Shown here: positions 55,166 through 63,860 of the stretch, in pieces
Numbering within the stretch: the first letter of the stretch is position 1
How the letters are laid out: each line of letters opens with the position of its first letter
From: Beijerinckiaceae bacterium
GTDB taxonomy: Bacteria; Pseudomonadota; Alphaproteobacteria; Rhizobiales; Beijerinckiaceae
Direction of reading: 5' to 3'
NCBI GenBank assembly: GCA_027533425.1
Contig: JAPZUD010000008.1
Coordinates: 97,339-161,338 of the forward strand
Length of the DNA: 64,000 nucleotides
Made by a program: the position numbers and the translations under genes
The notes under the pieces: generated by a model
What the model was told of the DNA's origin: nothing
The model's database searches: none
Seen by the model: only the letters and a program-made list of their open reading frames with translations

Positions 55166-56089
55166 TCAGGGCGCGCCGGCGACGAACCGGTAGGCACTAC
55201 CCTCCTTCACCGCATGGCCGAGGCCGGGCGATGGCAGGTGATAACCGATGAAGGGCAGCTTCTCGGCCACCAGCCGGTCGAGCAAGGCCTTGCGGGTCGC
55301 AGCACCCTTGTCGGGGTCCGTATCCGACCCCGTCCGCCATTCCGGATGCCGGAAGGAAATCGCGCGATGCGTCAGCGCATCGCCGAGGATCATCGCCTGT
55401 TTCCCGCCGCCGGCCACCACGAAGGCGAGATGGCCCGGCGTATGGCCGGACGTGTCGACCGCGAGGATGCCGGGTGCGACTTCCTGCCCGGCGGCAATGC
55501 GTTTTGTCTTCTCGCCGATCGCCTTGAAGATCCGTTGCGCCCCGGCCGCGAAGGCATGGCGATCCTCCGGCAGCTTCGAATAGACATCAGGCGCGGCCCA
55601 GAAATCCCATTCCGCACCGGCGATCAGGTAGCTGGCATTGGGAAAGAGGTCGGAATCGAAATCGTCGATCGCCCCCCAGAGATGATCCGGATGGGCATGG
55701 GTGAAGATCACGCGCTTCACCTCGTCCTTATTGATGCCCGCCGCCTCGAGGCTGGCCGCCAGCTTGCCGGAACCGGGCAGGAAATTGGCCCCGGCGCCGC
55801 AATCGAAGATCGTCCAGCCATCCGGGTCCTTCAGCAGCGTGACATTGAGGACCGAGCGGGAAACATCCGTCGGCATGCCCTCCGCCGCGAGCAGGGCCTT
55901 GATCTCCGCCTCCGGCACCTGCCGTGCCACCATGGACATCGGCAACTCGAACCCGCCATCGGAGAGCACATGCAGGCTGCGCGGCCCAAGCGTCATCACG
56001 GACTGGGCGCGGGCTGCACCTGGCAGCGCCATCGTGGCGGCAAGGCCGGCAGCCAGCGCGAGCGCCTCGCGGCGGTTCAGGATATCCAT
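55166..56089 (-). CDS. Exported MBL-fold metallohydrolase
   Basis: 307 residues. It begins with a twin-arginine-like signal (NRREALALAAGLAATMALPGAARAQ) and so is probably exported by Tat. The metal site is FTHAHPDHLWG and the fold continues through GHTPGHLAFVV and LGDALTHRAI. It is an exported MBL lactonase/hydrolase of the quorum-quenching-like or persulfide-related type; substrate unknown. An AT-rich palindrome lies 39 bases upstream of the start. Confidence 0.9.
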   Translation of the reverse strand: MDILNRREALALAAGLAATMALPGAARAQSVMTLGPRSLHVLSDGGFELPMSMVARQVPEAEIKALLAAEGMPTDVSRSVLNVTLLKDPDGWTIFDCGAGANFLPGSGKLAASLEAAGINKDEVKRVIFTHAHPDHLWGAIDDFDSDLFPNASYLIAGAEWDFWAAPDVYSKLPEDRHAFAAGAQRIFKAIGEKTKRIAAGQEVAPGILAVDTSGHTPGHLAFVVAGGGKQAMILGDALTHRAISFRHPEWRTGSDTDPDKGAATRKALLDRLVAEKLPFIGYHLPSPGLGHAVKEGSAYRFVAGAP

Positions 56090-56127
56090 AGCGTTCTCCC
56101 CCTTTGAGCATGTTGATTACGGAACAT

Positions 56128-56151
56128 CATATATTTCAATGTGAATATATG
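56128..56151. promoter_or_regulatory. AT-rich palindrome, possible operator
   Basis: CATATATT (56128-56135) and AATATATG (56144-56151) are perfect inverted arms 8 bases apart, located upstream of the MBL gene (start 56089, minus strand). The form resembles operators of ArsR-type regulators, but no such regulator is in the window. Confidence 0.5.
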
Positions 56152-56177
56152 AAAGCCTGTCCATCGGAGGCCGGAAC

Positions 56178-56231
56178 AAAAAAGCCGCCCCGGAGGGCGG
56201 CTTTTGCATTCCTTGCGTGGATCGATCAGCG
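56178..56231. repeat. Copy 1 of a direct repeat carrying the rpsD stop codon and terminator
   Basis: This segment matches 57454-57511, with one mismatch (56214 T versus 57490 C) and a four-base GATC difference. It includes the hairpin GCCGCCC/GGGCGGC with flanking A and T runs and ends with the sequence complementary to a TGA stop. It lies in a divergent promoter region where no gene would need such a terminator. Confidence 0.9.
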
Positions 56232-56554
56232 GGAAGGGCAACCGATGATGAGGGTTGCCTTACCCGGGCCGAACCAGGCAAGTCTGCGAGAACCGGAATA
56301 GAAACAAATCCATACCCCTATCTACCTGATTTCTGTTTCGGAGAAAGCAATCTCAGATAGTTATCTATTATACATATATAAACCAAAGCATTCACCCCAC
56401 GCAAAGACTCTGTAATTTTCCTGAAACCTTGATTTTTTGTTGTTACAAAACAACATGAGAGTAGATAATAAATAAGAACCAGAATCCGGAAATGACAACA
56501 AGAATCCGGCATGCTACCCATCTGACGGGTCAACATCGGCTTGCGGAGGACTTC

Positions 56555-57355
56555 ATGCGCAAATTGTCGGCACTCATTGCAGTCGCAACAATAATGGCGG
56601 CACCCGCCTTTGCTGCGGATCTCGGGAAGAAGCCGGGCGCTCCGGTGCTGCCCGTGATGGCATCGTATACATGGACCGGCTTCTATGTCGGTGCGAATGC
56701 TGGTTACGCATTCGGCGAGCAGCGCACCCGACTTGGCCTCGGTGGCCAGTGGGCAGCAGAAGCAGCAGCCTTGCAGAATGCCTTTCGTGACGGCGGCGGT
56801 GGCAACCTTCGCGGCGGTGGTTTCATTGGCGGCGTTCAGGCCGGTTACAACCAACAATATGGCCGCGTGGTCGTTGGTGGTGAAGTTGACATCAATTTCT
56901 TCGATATCCGCAAACGGACGGCCAACACGCTTAACAATGCAGGTGGCTTTGCGGGGCTGAACTATAACTTCACCCGCCGCGTCGATACAGACTGGCTCAT
57001 CACAATCCGCCCGCGTGTCGGCTATGCATTCGACCGGACGTTGCTCTATGTGACCGGCGGTCTGGCGATCGCTCAGGTGAAGGATAACTGGTCCGTCGCC
57101 TCGAGCGGCAACTATCTCAAGGCAATGAGCAATTCAAGCGTTCGCGCCGGCTTTACCGTCGGTGCGGGTGTTGAGCATGCTTTCACCCGCAACTGGACGG
57201 CGAAGTTCGAATATCTCTACACGGATCTCGGAAGGGCTTCGAAGAGCTCGGTCTATCAGCCGGGAAGTGCTTTTGTGGCTCCAGCCTACACCGAGCAGGT
57301 CAGGACGCGCTTCTCGTTCCACACGGTTCGGGTTGGCGTGAACTACAAGTTCTGA
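56555..57355 (+). CDS. Outer-membrane beta-barrel protein (Omp25/31-like porin)
   Basis: 266 residues from the ATG at 56555 (GCGGAGGACTTC upstream). Signal peptide residues 1-20 (ending PAFA). The mature sequence has SYTWTGFYVGANAGYAFGEQR, IGGVQAGYNQQYGRVVVGGEVDIN and LITIRPRVGYAFDRTLLYVTGGLA, and ends in the aromatic C-terminal VGVNYKF. This is the eight-strand barrel type common in rhizobia (Omp25/31, porin-like). It is AT-richer than its neighbours, has its own terminator, and lies between two copies of the rpsD end. Confidence 0.92.
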   Translation: MRKLSALIAVATIMAAPAFAADLGKKPGAPVLPVMASYTWTGFYVGANAGYAFGEQRTRLGLGGQWAAEAAALQNAFRDGGGGNLRGGGFIGGVQAGYNQQYGRVVVGGEVDINFFDIRKRTANTLNNAGGFAGLNYNFTRRVDTDWLITIRPRVGYAFDRTLLYVTGGLAIAQVKDNWSVASSGNYLKAMSNSSVRAGFTVGAGVEHAFTRNWTAKFEYLYTDLGRASKSSVYQPGSAFVAPAYTEQVRTRFSFHTVRVGVNYKF

Positions 57356-57381
57356 GACCCGCGCTCTTTCCGAGAAGGCAA

Positions 57382-57407
57382 AGGCTGCCCCTGCGGGCAG
57401 CCTTTTT
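57382..57407 (+). terminator. Rho-independent terminator after the Omp gene
   Basis: AGGCTGCCC (57382-57390) pairs with GGGCAGCCT (57395-57403), loop CTGC, followed by a five-T run, 26 bases after the Omp stop. Confidence 0.92.
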
Positions 57408-57453
57408 GCATTGCCGGCCTGCAGGGGGACCGCGAAAGGGGTGATCCCGTCAG

Positions 57454-57511
57454 AAAAAAGCCGCCCCGGAGGGCGGCTTTTGCATTCCTCGCGTGGATCG
57501 ATCGATCAGCG
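57454..57511. repeat. Copy 2 of the direct repeat, at the 3' end of rpsD
   Basis: The copy in its natural place: rpsD stop codon (TGA read on the minus strand, 57506-57508), then GATCGATC, GCAAAAGCC and the GCCGCCC-CGGA-GGGCGGC hairpin. Read on the minus strand the hairpin is followed by a T run, so it is the terminator of rpsD. It bounds the Omp module on its right. Confidence 0.9.
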
Positions 57512-58123
57512 CGAGTAGAATTCGATGACGAGGTTCGGTTCCATCTGCACCGGATAGGGCACATCGGTCAGAACCGGGATGCGGGCGAACTTGGCCGTCA
57601 TCTTGCCGTGATCGACTTCGAGGAAGTCCGGCGTGTCGCGCTCGGCAAGGCCGGCGGCTTCGAGAACGAGCGTCAGCTGCTTCGAGGCTTCCTTGACCTC
57701 GACAACATCGCCCACCTTCACGAGATAGCTCGGAACGTTGACGCGCTTGCCGTTGACGCGGATATGGCCGTGGCTGACGAACTGGCGTGCGGCGAACACG
57801 GTCGGGACGAACTTGGCGCGATAGACGACGGCGTCGAGGCGGCGCTCGAGCAGGCCGATCAGGTTCGCGCCCGAGTCACCCTTCATGCGGACGGCTTCGG
57901 CATAGTAGCGGCGGAACTGCTTTTCCGAAATCGAGCCGTAATAGCCCTTCAGCTTCTGCTTGGCGCGGAGCTGGGTGCCGAAATCCGACATCTTGCCCTT
58001 GCGGCGCTGGCCATGCTGGCCCGGGCCGTATTCGCGCTTGTTCACCGGGGACTTCGGACGGCCCCAGATATTCTCGCCCATGCGGCGATCGATCTTGTAT
58101 TTGGCTTCGTGACGCTTGGTCAT
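57506..58123 (-). CDS. rpsD: 30S ribosomal protein S4
   Basis: 205 residues from the ATG at 58123, exactly the usual S4 length. It binds 16S rRNA early in small-subunit assembly. It starts [22 protein letters not shown] and carries [14 protein letters not shown], and the S4 RNA-binding domain with [25 protein letters not shown] (in parts) and [19 protein letters not shown]. It lacks the zinc cysteines (C-minus form), as is common in alphaproteobacteria. It stands alone. Confidence 0.98.
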   Translation of the reverse strand: MTKRHEAKYKIDRRMGENIWGRPKSPVNKREYGPGQHGQRRKGKMSDFGTQLRAKQKLKGYYGSISEKQFRRYYAEAVRMKGDSGANLIGLLERRLDAVVYRAKFVPTVFAARQFVSHGHIRVNGKRVNVPSYLVKVGDVVEVKEASKQLTLVLEAAGLAERDTPDFLEVDHGKMTAKFARIPVLTDVPYPVQMEPNLVIEFYSR

Positions 58124-58398
58124 CGCAGTTCCTCTCAAGGGCAGGAGGAACGAAAACAGCCGCGCCCGGCCCGAAGGCGGGTTGCGCGCCGATCCACGTT
58201 CCCCGAACGCCCGATTAGGGTTCAAGTTCAGGAGGAACGCGCCCTCCTCTCCCCATCCCGTGCGGGATATGCGGGGCGACAGATCGACCGGGAGGCTTCA
58301 GCCGGTTCCGGACAATCGCGGGTGCGTGCGGGAGGTTCCCCTCCCCGGGCAGGTTTCCCCGACCGAAGCGGGGTCGATAGGGGAAATTGCTCTCCGCG

Positions 58399-59358
58399 TC
58401 AACCGGCAAGGAGGGCATGAAGTTCTGCAATGGCCTGCCTGGTGGCATCGCGCAAACCAGGATTCTGCCGGTCATGCCCCGCCCTTTCGACAACGACCAG
58501 CCGAGCCGCCGGCCATGCCAAGGCCAGCCTGTAGGCCGTATCGAGAGGAGAACCAAGGTCCAGGCGCCCATGCACCAGAAAAGCCGGGAGATGGCCGATC
58601 TGCGCCGTTCCGGCCAGCAGCGCATCCTCTGCCAGCCACGCCGCGTGATGCCAGTAATGGACGACAAGACGCGCAAAGCCGAGCCGGTAACGCGGATCAT
58701 CGAAACGGACAGACCGGACATGCCCCGGCTCGGCCGAGAGAACCGCCTCTTCCCAGTCGGTCCAGGCGATCGCTGCCGCATCGTGCACAGTCGGATCCGG
58801 GTGGCGGAGCCGCTCCAGATAGCCCCCGAGCACCTGATCGGGGTGCCCGACCTCGGGCACATGCGCGCGGAAGGCCGCGTGGGCTTCGGGGAGGTACCGT
58901 CCGACGCCATCGGTCATCCAGCGGATTTCCCGCCGCGTCGTGGTGGCAACGGCATAGAGCACCAAACCGGTCACACGGGTCGGATGTGCCTGCGCATAGG
59001 CCAGAGCCAGCGTCACGCCCCAGGATCCGGCAACGATCGCCCAGCGCTCGACACCCGCGAGGTGCCGCAACGCCTCGATATCGGCGATCAGATCCTGCGT
59101 GGTATTGTTCTCCAGCGCCGCCACGCCATCGCCGGCATGCGGGCTGGACTGGCCACAGCCGCGCTGGTCGAATTGCCAGATCTGCCAGCATGCCGGATCG
59201 AACAGCCCCGGCATGCTGGCCGAAGAACCCGAACCCGGCCCACCGTGCAGAATCAGGACGGGCTCGCCCGCCGGCTGTCCGTGCCGTTGCCAGAACAGGC
59301 TGTGCCCGCCAGAGACCTTCTGGAAACCGGACACAGGTTTCTCTCCTTCAGGCGGCAT
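58399..59358 (-). CDS. Prolyl aminopeptidase (S33)
   Basis: 319 residues. The S33 iminopeptidase motifs are LILHGGPGSGSSASMPGLFDP, FDQRGCGQSSPHA, nucleophile AGSWGVTLALAYAQAHP and HGRLDLGSPLDTAYRL, with catalytic His in ERAGHDRQNP. It releases N-terminal proline from peptides. It starts 11 bases inside the murI end, or at GTG 59334. Confidence 0.92.
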   Translation of the reverse strand: MPPEGEKPVSGFQKVSGGHSLFWQRHGQPAGEPVLILHGGPGSGSSASMPGLFDPACWQIWQFDQRGCGQSSPHAGDGVAALENNTTQDLIADIEALRHLAGVERWAIVAGSWGVTLALAYAQAHPTRVTGLVLYAVATTTRREIRWMTDGVGRYLPEAHAAFRAHVPEVGHPDQVLGGYLERLRHPDPTVHDAAAIAWTDWEEAVLSAEPGHVRSVRFDDPRYRLGFARLVVHYWHHAAWLAEDALLAGTAQIGHLPAFLVHGRLDLGSPLDTAYRLALAWPAARLVVVERAGHDRQNPGLRDATRQAIAELHALLAG

Positions 59359-60106
59359 CCAGCAGCGCCTCCGGCGGGTTGCCTGCGGTCATCGCCATCC
59401 GGGCCGAGCCGGGGCTGTCGAGGGAGCATTCGCCCAGAACCTGCACGACGCGACGGGCAATGGCCGGGGCCGGGTCGATCCATTGCACCGGCCAGGGCGC
59501 GAGCGCCTTCAGCCGGTCCAGCAGCAACGGGTAATGCGTGCAGGCCAGGACCACCACATCGGTGCGCCGGCCCTCCGCCTCCACAAAACAGGGCGCGATT
59601 TCCGCCGCGACCGCCTCATCCGGCACCGCCCCGCCGCGCAGGGCCCGCTCGGCCAGCCCCGCCAGCGCCTTCGAGCCGACCAGCGTCACCGCAACCCCTT
59701 GCGCGAAATCGCGGATCAGCTCGGCAGTATAATCGCGGCTGACCGTACCCGGCGTGGCGAGAACGGAAATCATGCCGCTCTCCGTCACCGCCGCCGCCGG
59801 CTTGATCGCCGGAACCGTGCCGACAATCGGCATGGCATGCCGCGCCCGGAGCGGCGGCAACACGAGCGTGGAGGCCGTGTTGCAGGCAATCACGATGGCA
59901 TCGGCGGGAAACCCGGCGAGCGCCTCGCCGATCACGGTTTGAACCCGGGCCACCAGCGCCTCCGGCGCCAGCGCGCCATAGGGAAACAGCGCATCGTCGC
60001 CGAGATAGAGAAAATCGGCATCCGGCCGGACCTTCCGGATCTCGCGGAACACCGTGAGACCGCCGAGGCCGGAATCGAATACGAGGATTTTCTGGCGCGT
60101 GGGCAA
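59348..60106 (-). CDS. murI: Glutamate racemase
   Basis: It makes D-glutamate for peptidoglycan. About 252 residues from TTG 60106 (LPTRQKILVFD); a TTG at 60163 would extend it by 19 residues and overlap the next gene, so the start is uncertain. Catalytic cysteines lie in VIACNTASTLVLPPL and LACTHYPLLLDRL; the N-terminal motif is VFDSGLGGLTVFREI. Confidence 0.92.
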   Translation of the reverse strand: MPTRQKILVFDSGLGGLTVFREIRKVRPDADFLYLGDDALFPYGALAPEALVARVQTVIGEALAGFPADAIVIACNTASTLVLPPLRARHAMPIVGTVPAIKPAAAVTESGMISVLATPGTVSRDYTAELIRDFAQGVAVTLVGSKALAGLAERALRGGAVPDEAVAAEIAPCFVEAEGRRTDVVVLACTHYPLLLDRLKALAPWPVQWIDPAPAIARRVVQVLGECSLDSPGSARMAMTAGNPPEALLDAA

Positions 60107-60134
60107 GGGGCATCCGGCCTGTGACGATCTCTCG

Positions 60135-61505
60135 TCAATCGCGCCGAATCGCCCCCGTGGCAAGGCGGCGGGCGATCTCGTCCACCGCGCGTTGCGCCGA
60201 GAGGGCGGCGCCCCCGGCGGTCATCGAGGCTGGCCCGGCATTCGCTTCGCCGGCCAGCCAGAGCCGGTCCCGCACAGGCCGTTCGAGTACGCGCCGCGCC
60301 TCCATCCGGCCGGGCAGCGCGATGGAATAGGAACCGAGGGCGTAGGGATCGGCGCTCCAGCCGGCGAGCCGGCCCTGCGGCAGCCGCGTGCGCTCGGATT
60401 CGCCGAGGATCGCCACCAGCCGGTCGCGGATGGTCGAGACGGCATTCGTCTCGCCGGCCTTCGCCAGGCTGCGCGCATAATCGCCGCCGAATGTCGCGAC
60501 GATCAGCGGCCGGCCGAAGGGCCAGAATTCGAAATTGATCAGCTCGTTGCCATCACCCTGGTCGAAATACTGCGTCCAGGGGCTGAGGCCGAGCCGGTCG
60601 CCATCCATGCGGAGCGCCACCTTGGTCATCGCGCCCATCCTCAGGCCGGACAGGGCCTGCTGCGTCTCGGTCGGCCAATCCGGCGTGATGCGGATGCCCC
60701 CGGCCTGCAGCACCCCGATCGAGGCGGTGAGCAGCACGGCCCGCGCCGTCACCACGCCGCCAGGCACGGTGAGCCGCACACCGGGGCCGGAAAGGTCGAT
60801 CGCCGAGACGGGGCTGTTCAGCGCGATATCGAGCCGCTTGCCATGCGTCTCGAGCAGATGGCCATAACCGCCGGGCAGCACGAAATCATCGCCGGAATCG
60901 AGCGCCTGATAATCGCGGATCGACACGTGATCAGGGTCCTCGCCGAGCGAGAGCAGCGTCAGCCCCCGTGCGGCCTCGAGCAGTTCCGGCGCATGGCGGC
61001 GGGCCGCCTCGGCGAAGGAGAGATCGGCATCGCGCCCCTCGCGTTCGAGCTCCATCGACAACCGCCCGAAGGCGCCGCGCCGCCGGCTGCGCTCCTCCGC
61101 CGGGAGGGGCTTGCCATGCCGGAACACGTTGAACCCGCCCCAGAGCGTGTTGTCGTCGACCAGTTCGAATTTCTGCTGCTCGGCAATCTCGCGCCAGGGA
61201 TTGCGCTCCGCGAAATGGATATAGAAGGCCCCGGCCTCGAACCCGGCGCCGAGGCTCTCGTCGGTATGGACGCGACCGCCGATCCGGCCCTGCGCCTCGA
61301 AGATCTTCGCGGTGAGCTTCTTCTCCCGCGCCCGATGCGCGGCGACAAGGCCGGCCGCGCCGGCCCCGACAATGGCAAGGTCGAGATCGGCCCGCGCCTG
61401 GGCCCGGGCAGGCGAGGACAGCACGGCTGGCGCGGCAAGGCTTCCCGCGGCAAGGCTTCCTGCGGCAAGAAAGGTTCCGGCAGTGAAATGGCGGCGCGTG
61501 ATCAT
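60135..61505 (-). CDS. Flavin-containing monoamine oxidase, Tat-exported
   Basis: 456 residues. The N-terminus has a twin-arginine pattern (TRRHFTAGTF) and a signal region with repeated LAAGS units. FAD motifs: LDLAIVGAGAAGLVAAHRAREK, EAQGRIGGRVHTDE and RLWLAGEANAGPASMTAGGAALSAQRAVDE. It is a polyamine/monoamine oxidase type; the substrate is unknown. It precedes murI on the same strand. Confidence 0.92.
   Translation of the reverse strand: MITRRHFTAGTFLAAGSLAAGSLAAPAVLSSPARAQARADLDLAIVGAGAAGLVAAHRAREKKLTAKIFEAQGRIGGRVHTDESLGAGFEAGAFYIHFAERNPWREIAEQQKFELVDDNTLWGGFNVFRHGKPLPAEERSRRRGAFGRLSMELEREGRDADLSFAEAARRHAPELLEAARGLTLLSLGEDPDHVSIRDYQALDSGDDFVLPGGYGHLLETHGKRLDIALNSPVSAIDLSGPGVRLTVPGGVVTARAVLLTASIGVLQAGGIRITPDWPTETQQALSGLRMGAMTKVALRMDGDRLGLSPWTQYFDQGDGNELINFEFWPFGRPLIVATFGGDYARSLAKAGETNAVSTIRDRLVAILGESERTRLPQGRLAGWSADPYALGSYSIALPGRMEARRVLERPVRDRLWLAGEANAGPASMTAGGAALSAQRAVDEIARRLATGAIRRD
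61432..61469. repeat. 15-base tandem repeat inside the signal-peptide coding region
   Basis: GCGGCAAGGCTTCCC (61432-61446) and GCGGCAAGGCTTCCT (61447-61461) followed by a partial third unit GCGGCAAG. It encodes the repeated LAAGS of the oxidase signal region; the length of this tract could vary by slippage. Confidence 0.75.
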
Positions 61506-61586
61506 GGCAGGCTCCTGAAGTCAGCCATAGGCCTTCTGGAATACGGCCAGAAGTGGTCGCTGGACCGGCCTCCGCCGGATCCCCGC

Positions 61587-62435
61587 TCACATTTCCGTGT
61601 TCGGATCCCCGCGCCGCGGCGCCGGCTTGCCGCGCTTGACCAGCCAGTCCACCGCGCCGCGGAGCGTGCGGATATCCTGCTCGCTCGGCTGCAACCGGTG
61701 GACGATGTTGCGCATGTTCCGCACCATTTGCGGGCGCTTGCTTTCCGGGAAGAAATAGCGCGCCCGTTCGAGATGACCTTCGAGGAAATCGAAGAAGGAC
61801 AGCAGGGTCTCGCGCGTCGCCGGCGGGCTCATTTCCGGCATGGCAAAGGGCGCGGCATCGCCCTCGGCCTGACGGAACCATTCATAGCCTGTCAGCAGAA
61901 CAGCCTGCGCGAGATTGAGCGACGCGAAGTCCCGGTTGACCGGGAAGGTGATGATCGTGCTGGCCAGCGCGACATCCTCGTTCTCGAGCCCGGTTCGTTC
62001 CGGCCCGAACAGGATGCCCACCCGTTGCCCCTGCCCGATCCGCCCTTTCGCCTCTGCCATGGCCTGATGCGGCCCCAGAACCGGCTTGGCCTGCCCGCGC
62101 TCGCGCGCCGTGGTGGCATAGACATGGTGCAGATCGGCGATGGCACTCGGCAGATCGGGGAACAGCGTTGCCTGGTCGAGAATGGCCGTCGCGCCGGCAG
62201 CGGCCGAAACCGCACCCTTCTTCATGCGCGTTTTCTGCGGCCAGCCATCCCGGGGGGCGACAAGTCGCATCTCCGTCAGGGAGAAATTCGCCATGGCCCG
62301 CGCACACATGCCGATATTCTCGGCAAGCTGCGGCCGGACAAGGATGATGACGGGGCGAGCGGGGTCGGACAAACCGGCAATCCTGCGAAAAGCGTGGCTG
62401 TCCCGGGAGATGCCCCTCTCTCCGCCCTTCGTCAA
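61587..62435 (-). CDS. TrmH/TrmJ-type RNA methyltransferase
   Basis: 282 residues. SPOUT family: [47 protein letters not shown] and [27 protein letters not shown]. TrmJ methylates 2'-O of tRNA position 32; the sequence fits that group but the target is not proven. It diverges from icd over a 128-base gap. Confidence 0.92.
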   Translation of the reverse strand: MTKGGERGISRDSHAFRRIAGLSDPARPVIILVRPQLAENIGMCARAMANFSLTEMRLVAPRDGWPQKTRMKKGAVSAAAGATAILDQATLFPDLPSAIADLHHVYATTARERGQAKPVLGPHQAMAEAKGRIGQGQRVGILFGPERTGLENEDVALASTIITFPVNRDFASLNLAQAVLLTGYEWFRQAEGDAAPFAMPEMSPPATRETLLSFFDFLEGHLERARYFFPESKRPQMVRNMRNIVHRLQPSEQDIRTLRGAVDWLVKRGKPAPRRGDPNTEM

Positions 62436-62563
62436 TCTTTGCCTCGCGGGAAAGCGGTGCTATAGCCCGCTCCGGTGCATCGTCCGCTCCGGCCGGAGTG
62501 ATACAGCCAGAAACAGACGAATGCGACTTCCCGGTTTGTCCCTGCTCTGAAGGTCTGCTCACG

Positions 62564-63778
62564 ATGAAGAAAATCAAGGTCGCCAACCCGGTCGTCGAAA
62601 TGGACGGCGATGAGATGACGCGGATCATCTGGCACTTCATCAAGGAGAAGTTGATCCACCCCTACCTTGATATCGACCTGAAATATTATGACCTCTCGGT
62701 CGAGAATCGCGACGCGACGAATGATCAGGTCACGATCGATTCCGCGGAAGCGACCAAGAAATATGGTGTCGCCGTGAAATGCGCGACCATCACGCCGGAC
62801 GAGGCCCGCGTGAAGGAATTCAACCTCAAGGAAATGTGGAAATCGCCGAACGGCACGATCCGCAATATCCTCGGCGGCACGATCTTCCGCGAGCCGATCA
62901 TCTGCAAGAACGTGCCGCGCCTCGTTCCGGGCTGGACGCAGCCGATCGTGGTCGGCCGTCACGCCTATGGCGACCAGTATCGCGCCACCGATTTCAAATT
63001 CCCCGGCAAGGGCACGCTGTCGATCAAGTTTGTCGGTGAGGATGGCCAGGTCATCGAGAAGGAAGTCTTCAAGGCTCCGGGCGCCGGCGTCTCGCTCTCG
63101 ATGTACAATCTCGACGAATCGATCCGCGATTTCGCCCGCGCCTCGTTCTCCTACGGCCTGCTCCGCAACTATCCGGTCTATCTCTCGACCAAGAATACCA
63201 TTCTCAAGGTCTATGACGGCCGCTTCAAGGACATCTTCCAGGAAGTGTTCGATGCCGAATACGCGGCGCAGTTCAAGGAAAAGGGCCTGATCTACGAACA
63301 CCGCCTGATCGACGATATGGTCGCTTCGGCACTGAAATGGTCAGGCGGCTATGTCTGGGCCTGCAAGAACTATGACGGTGACGTGCAGTCGGACGTTGTC
63401 GCACAGGGCTTCGGCTCGCTCGGCCTGATGACCTCGGTTCTGATGACCCCGGACGGCAAGGTCGTCGAAGCGGAAGCCGCCCATGGCACCGTGACGCGCC
63501 ATTACCGTGAACACCAGAAGGGCAAGGAAACCTCGACCAACTCCATCGCCTCGATCTTCGCCTGGACGCGCGGCCTCGCCCATCGCGCCAAGCTGGATGG
63601 CAATGACGAACTGGCGAAGTTCTCCAAGACGCTCGAAAAGGTCTGCATCGATACGGTCGAGGCCGGCCACATGACGAAGGACCTCGCGCTCCTCGTCGGC
63701 GCGGACCAGAAATGGCTCTCGACCACCGGCTTCCTCGACAAGGTTGACGAAAATCTCAAGAAGGCGATGGGCGCCTGA
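62564..63778 (+). CDS. icd: Isocitrate dehydrogenase, NADP-dependent
   Basis: 404 residues from the ATG at 62564. TCA-cycle enzyme converting isocitrate to 2-oxoglutarate. It is of the eukaryote-like type II form: [51 protein letters not shown] and the metal Asp in [12 protein letters not shown], with [16 protein letters not shown]. Long homodimeric form usual in alphaproteobacteria. A terminator follows. Confidence 0.97.
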   Translation: MKKIKVANPVVEMDGDEMTRIIWHFIKEKLIHPYLDIDLKYYDLSVENRDATNDQVTIDSAEATKKYGVAVKCATITPDEARVKEFNLKEMWKSPNGTIRNILGGTIFREPIICKNVPRLVPGWTQPIVVGRHAYGDQYRATDFKFPGKGTLSIKFVGEDGQVIEKEVFKAPGAGVSLSMYNLDESIRDFARASFSYGLLRNYPVYLSTKNTILKVYDGRFKDIFQEVFDAEYAAQFKEKGLIYEHRLIDDMVASALKWSGGYVWACKNYDGDVQSDVVAQGFGSLGLMTSVLMTPDGKVVEAEAAHGTVTRHYREHQKGKETSTNSIASIFAWTRGLAHRAKLDGNDELAKFSKTLEKVCIDTVEAGHMTKDLALLVGADQKWLSTTGFLDKVDENLKKAMGA

Positions 63779-63800
63779 TCCCGCCCGCCGGACGGATGAA

Positions 63801-63824
63801 AAGGGGCCGCACGGCCCCTTTTTT
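63801..63824 (+). terminator. Rho-independent terminator after icd
   Basis: AAGGGGCC (63801-63808), loop GCAC, GGCCCCTT (63813-63820) and a run of T, 22 bases after the icd stop. Confidence 0.9.
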
Positions 63825-63860
63825 GTTGGCGGGACGGCCCCGCCCCCTCGTCATGCCCGC

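Larger units (their letters stand above)
56090..56554. other. 465-base intergenic region between MBL and Omp genes
   Basis: It contains the palindrome (56128-56151), copy 1 of the rpsD 3'-end direct repeat with its hairpin (56178-56231), a second hairpin GGCAACC/GGTTGCC (56237-56243 and 56253-56259), and a strongly AT-rich stretch at 56341-56460 (39 G+C of 120 bases counted). A smaller inverted repeat TGTTGTT/AACAACA lies at 56438-56455. No gene is supported. Confidence 0.6.

Noticed and set aside
60054..62465. 803-codon ORF on the plus strand
   Set aside because: Antisense to murI, the amine oxidase and the TrmJ-like gene; composition (Arg, Gly, His rich) indicates a shadow frame.
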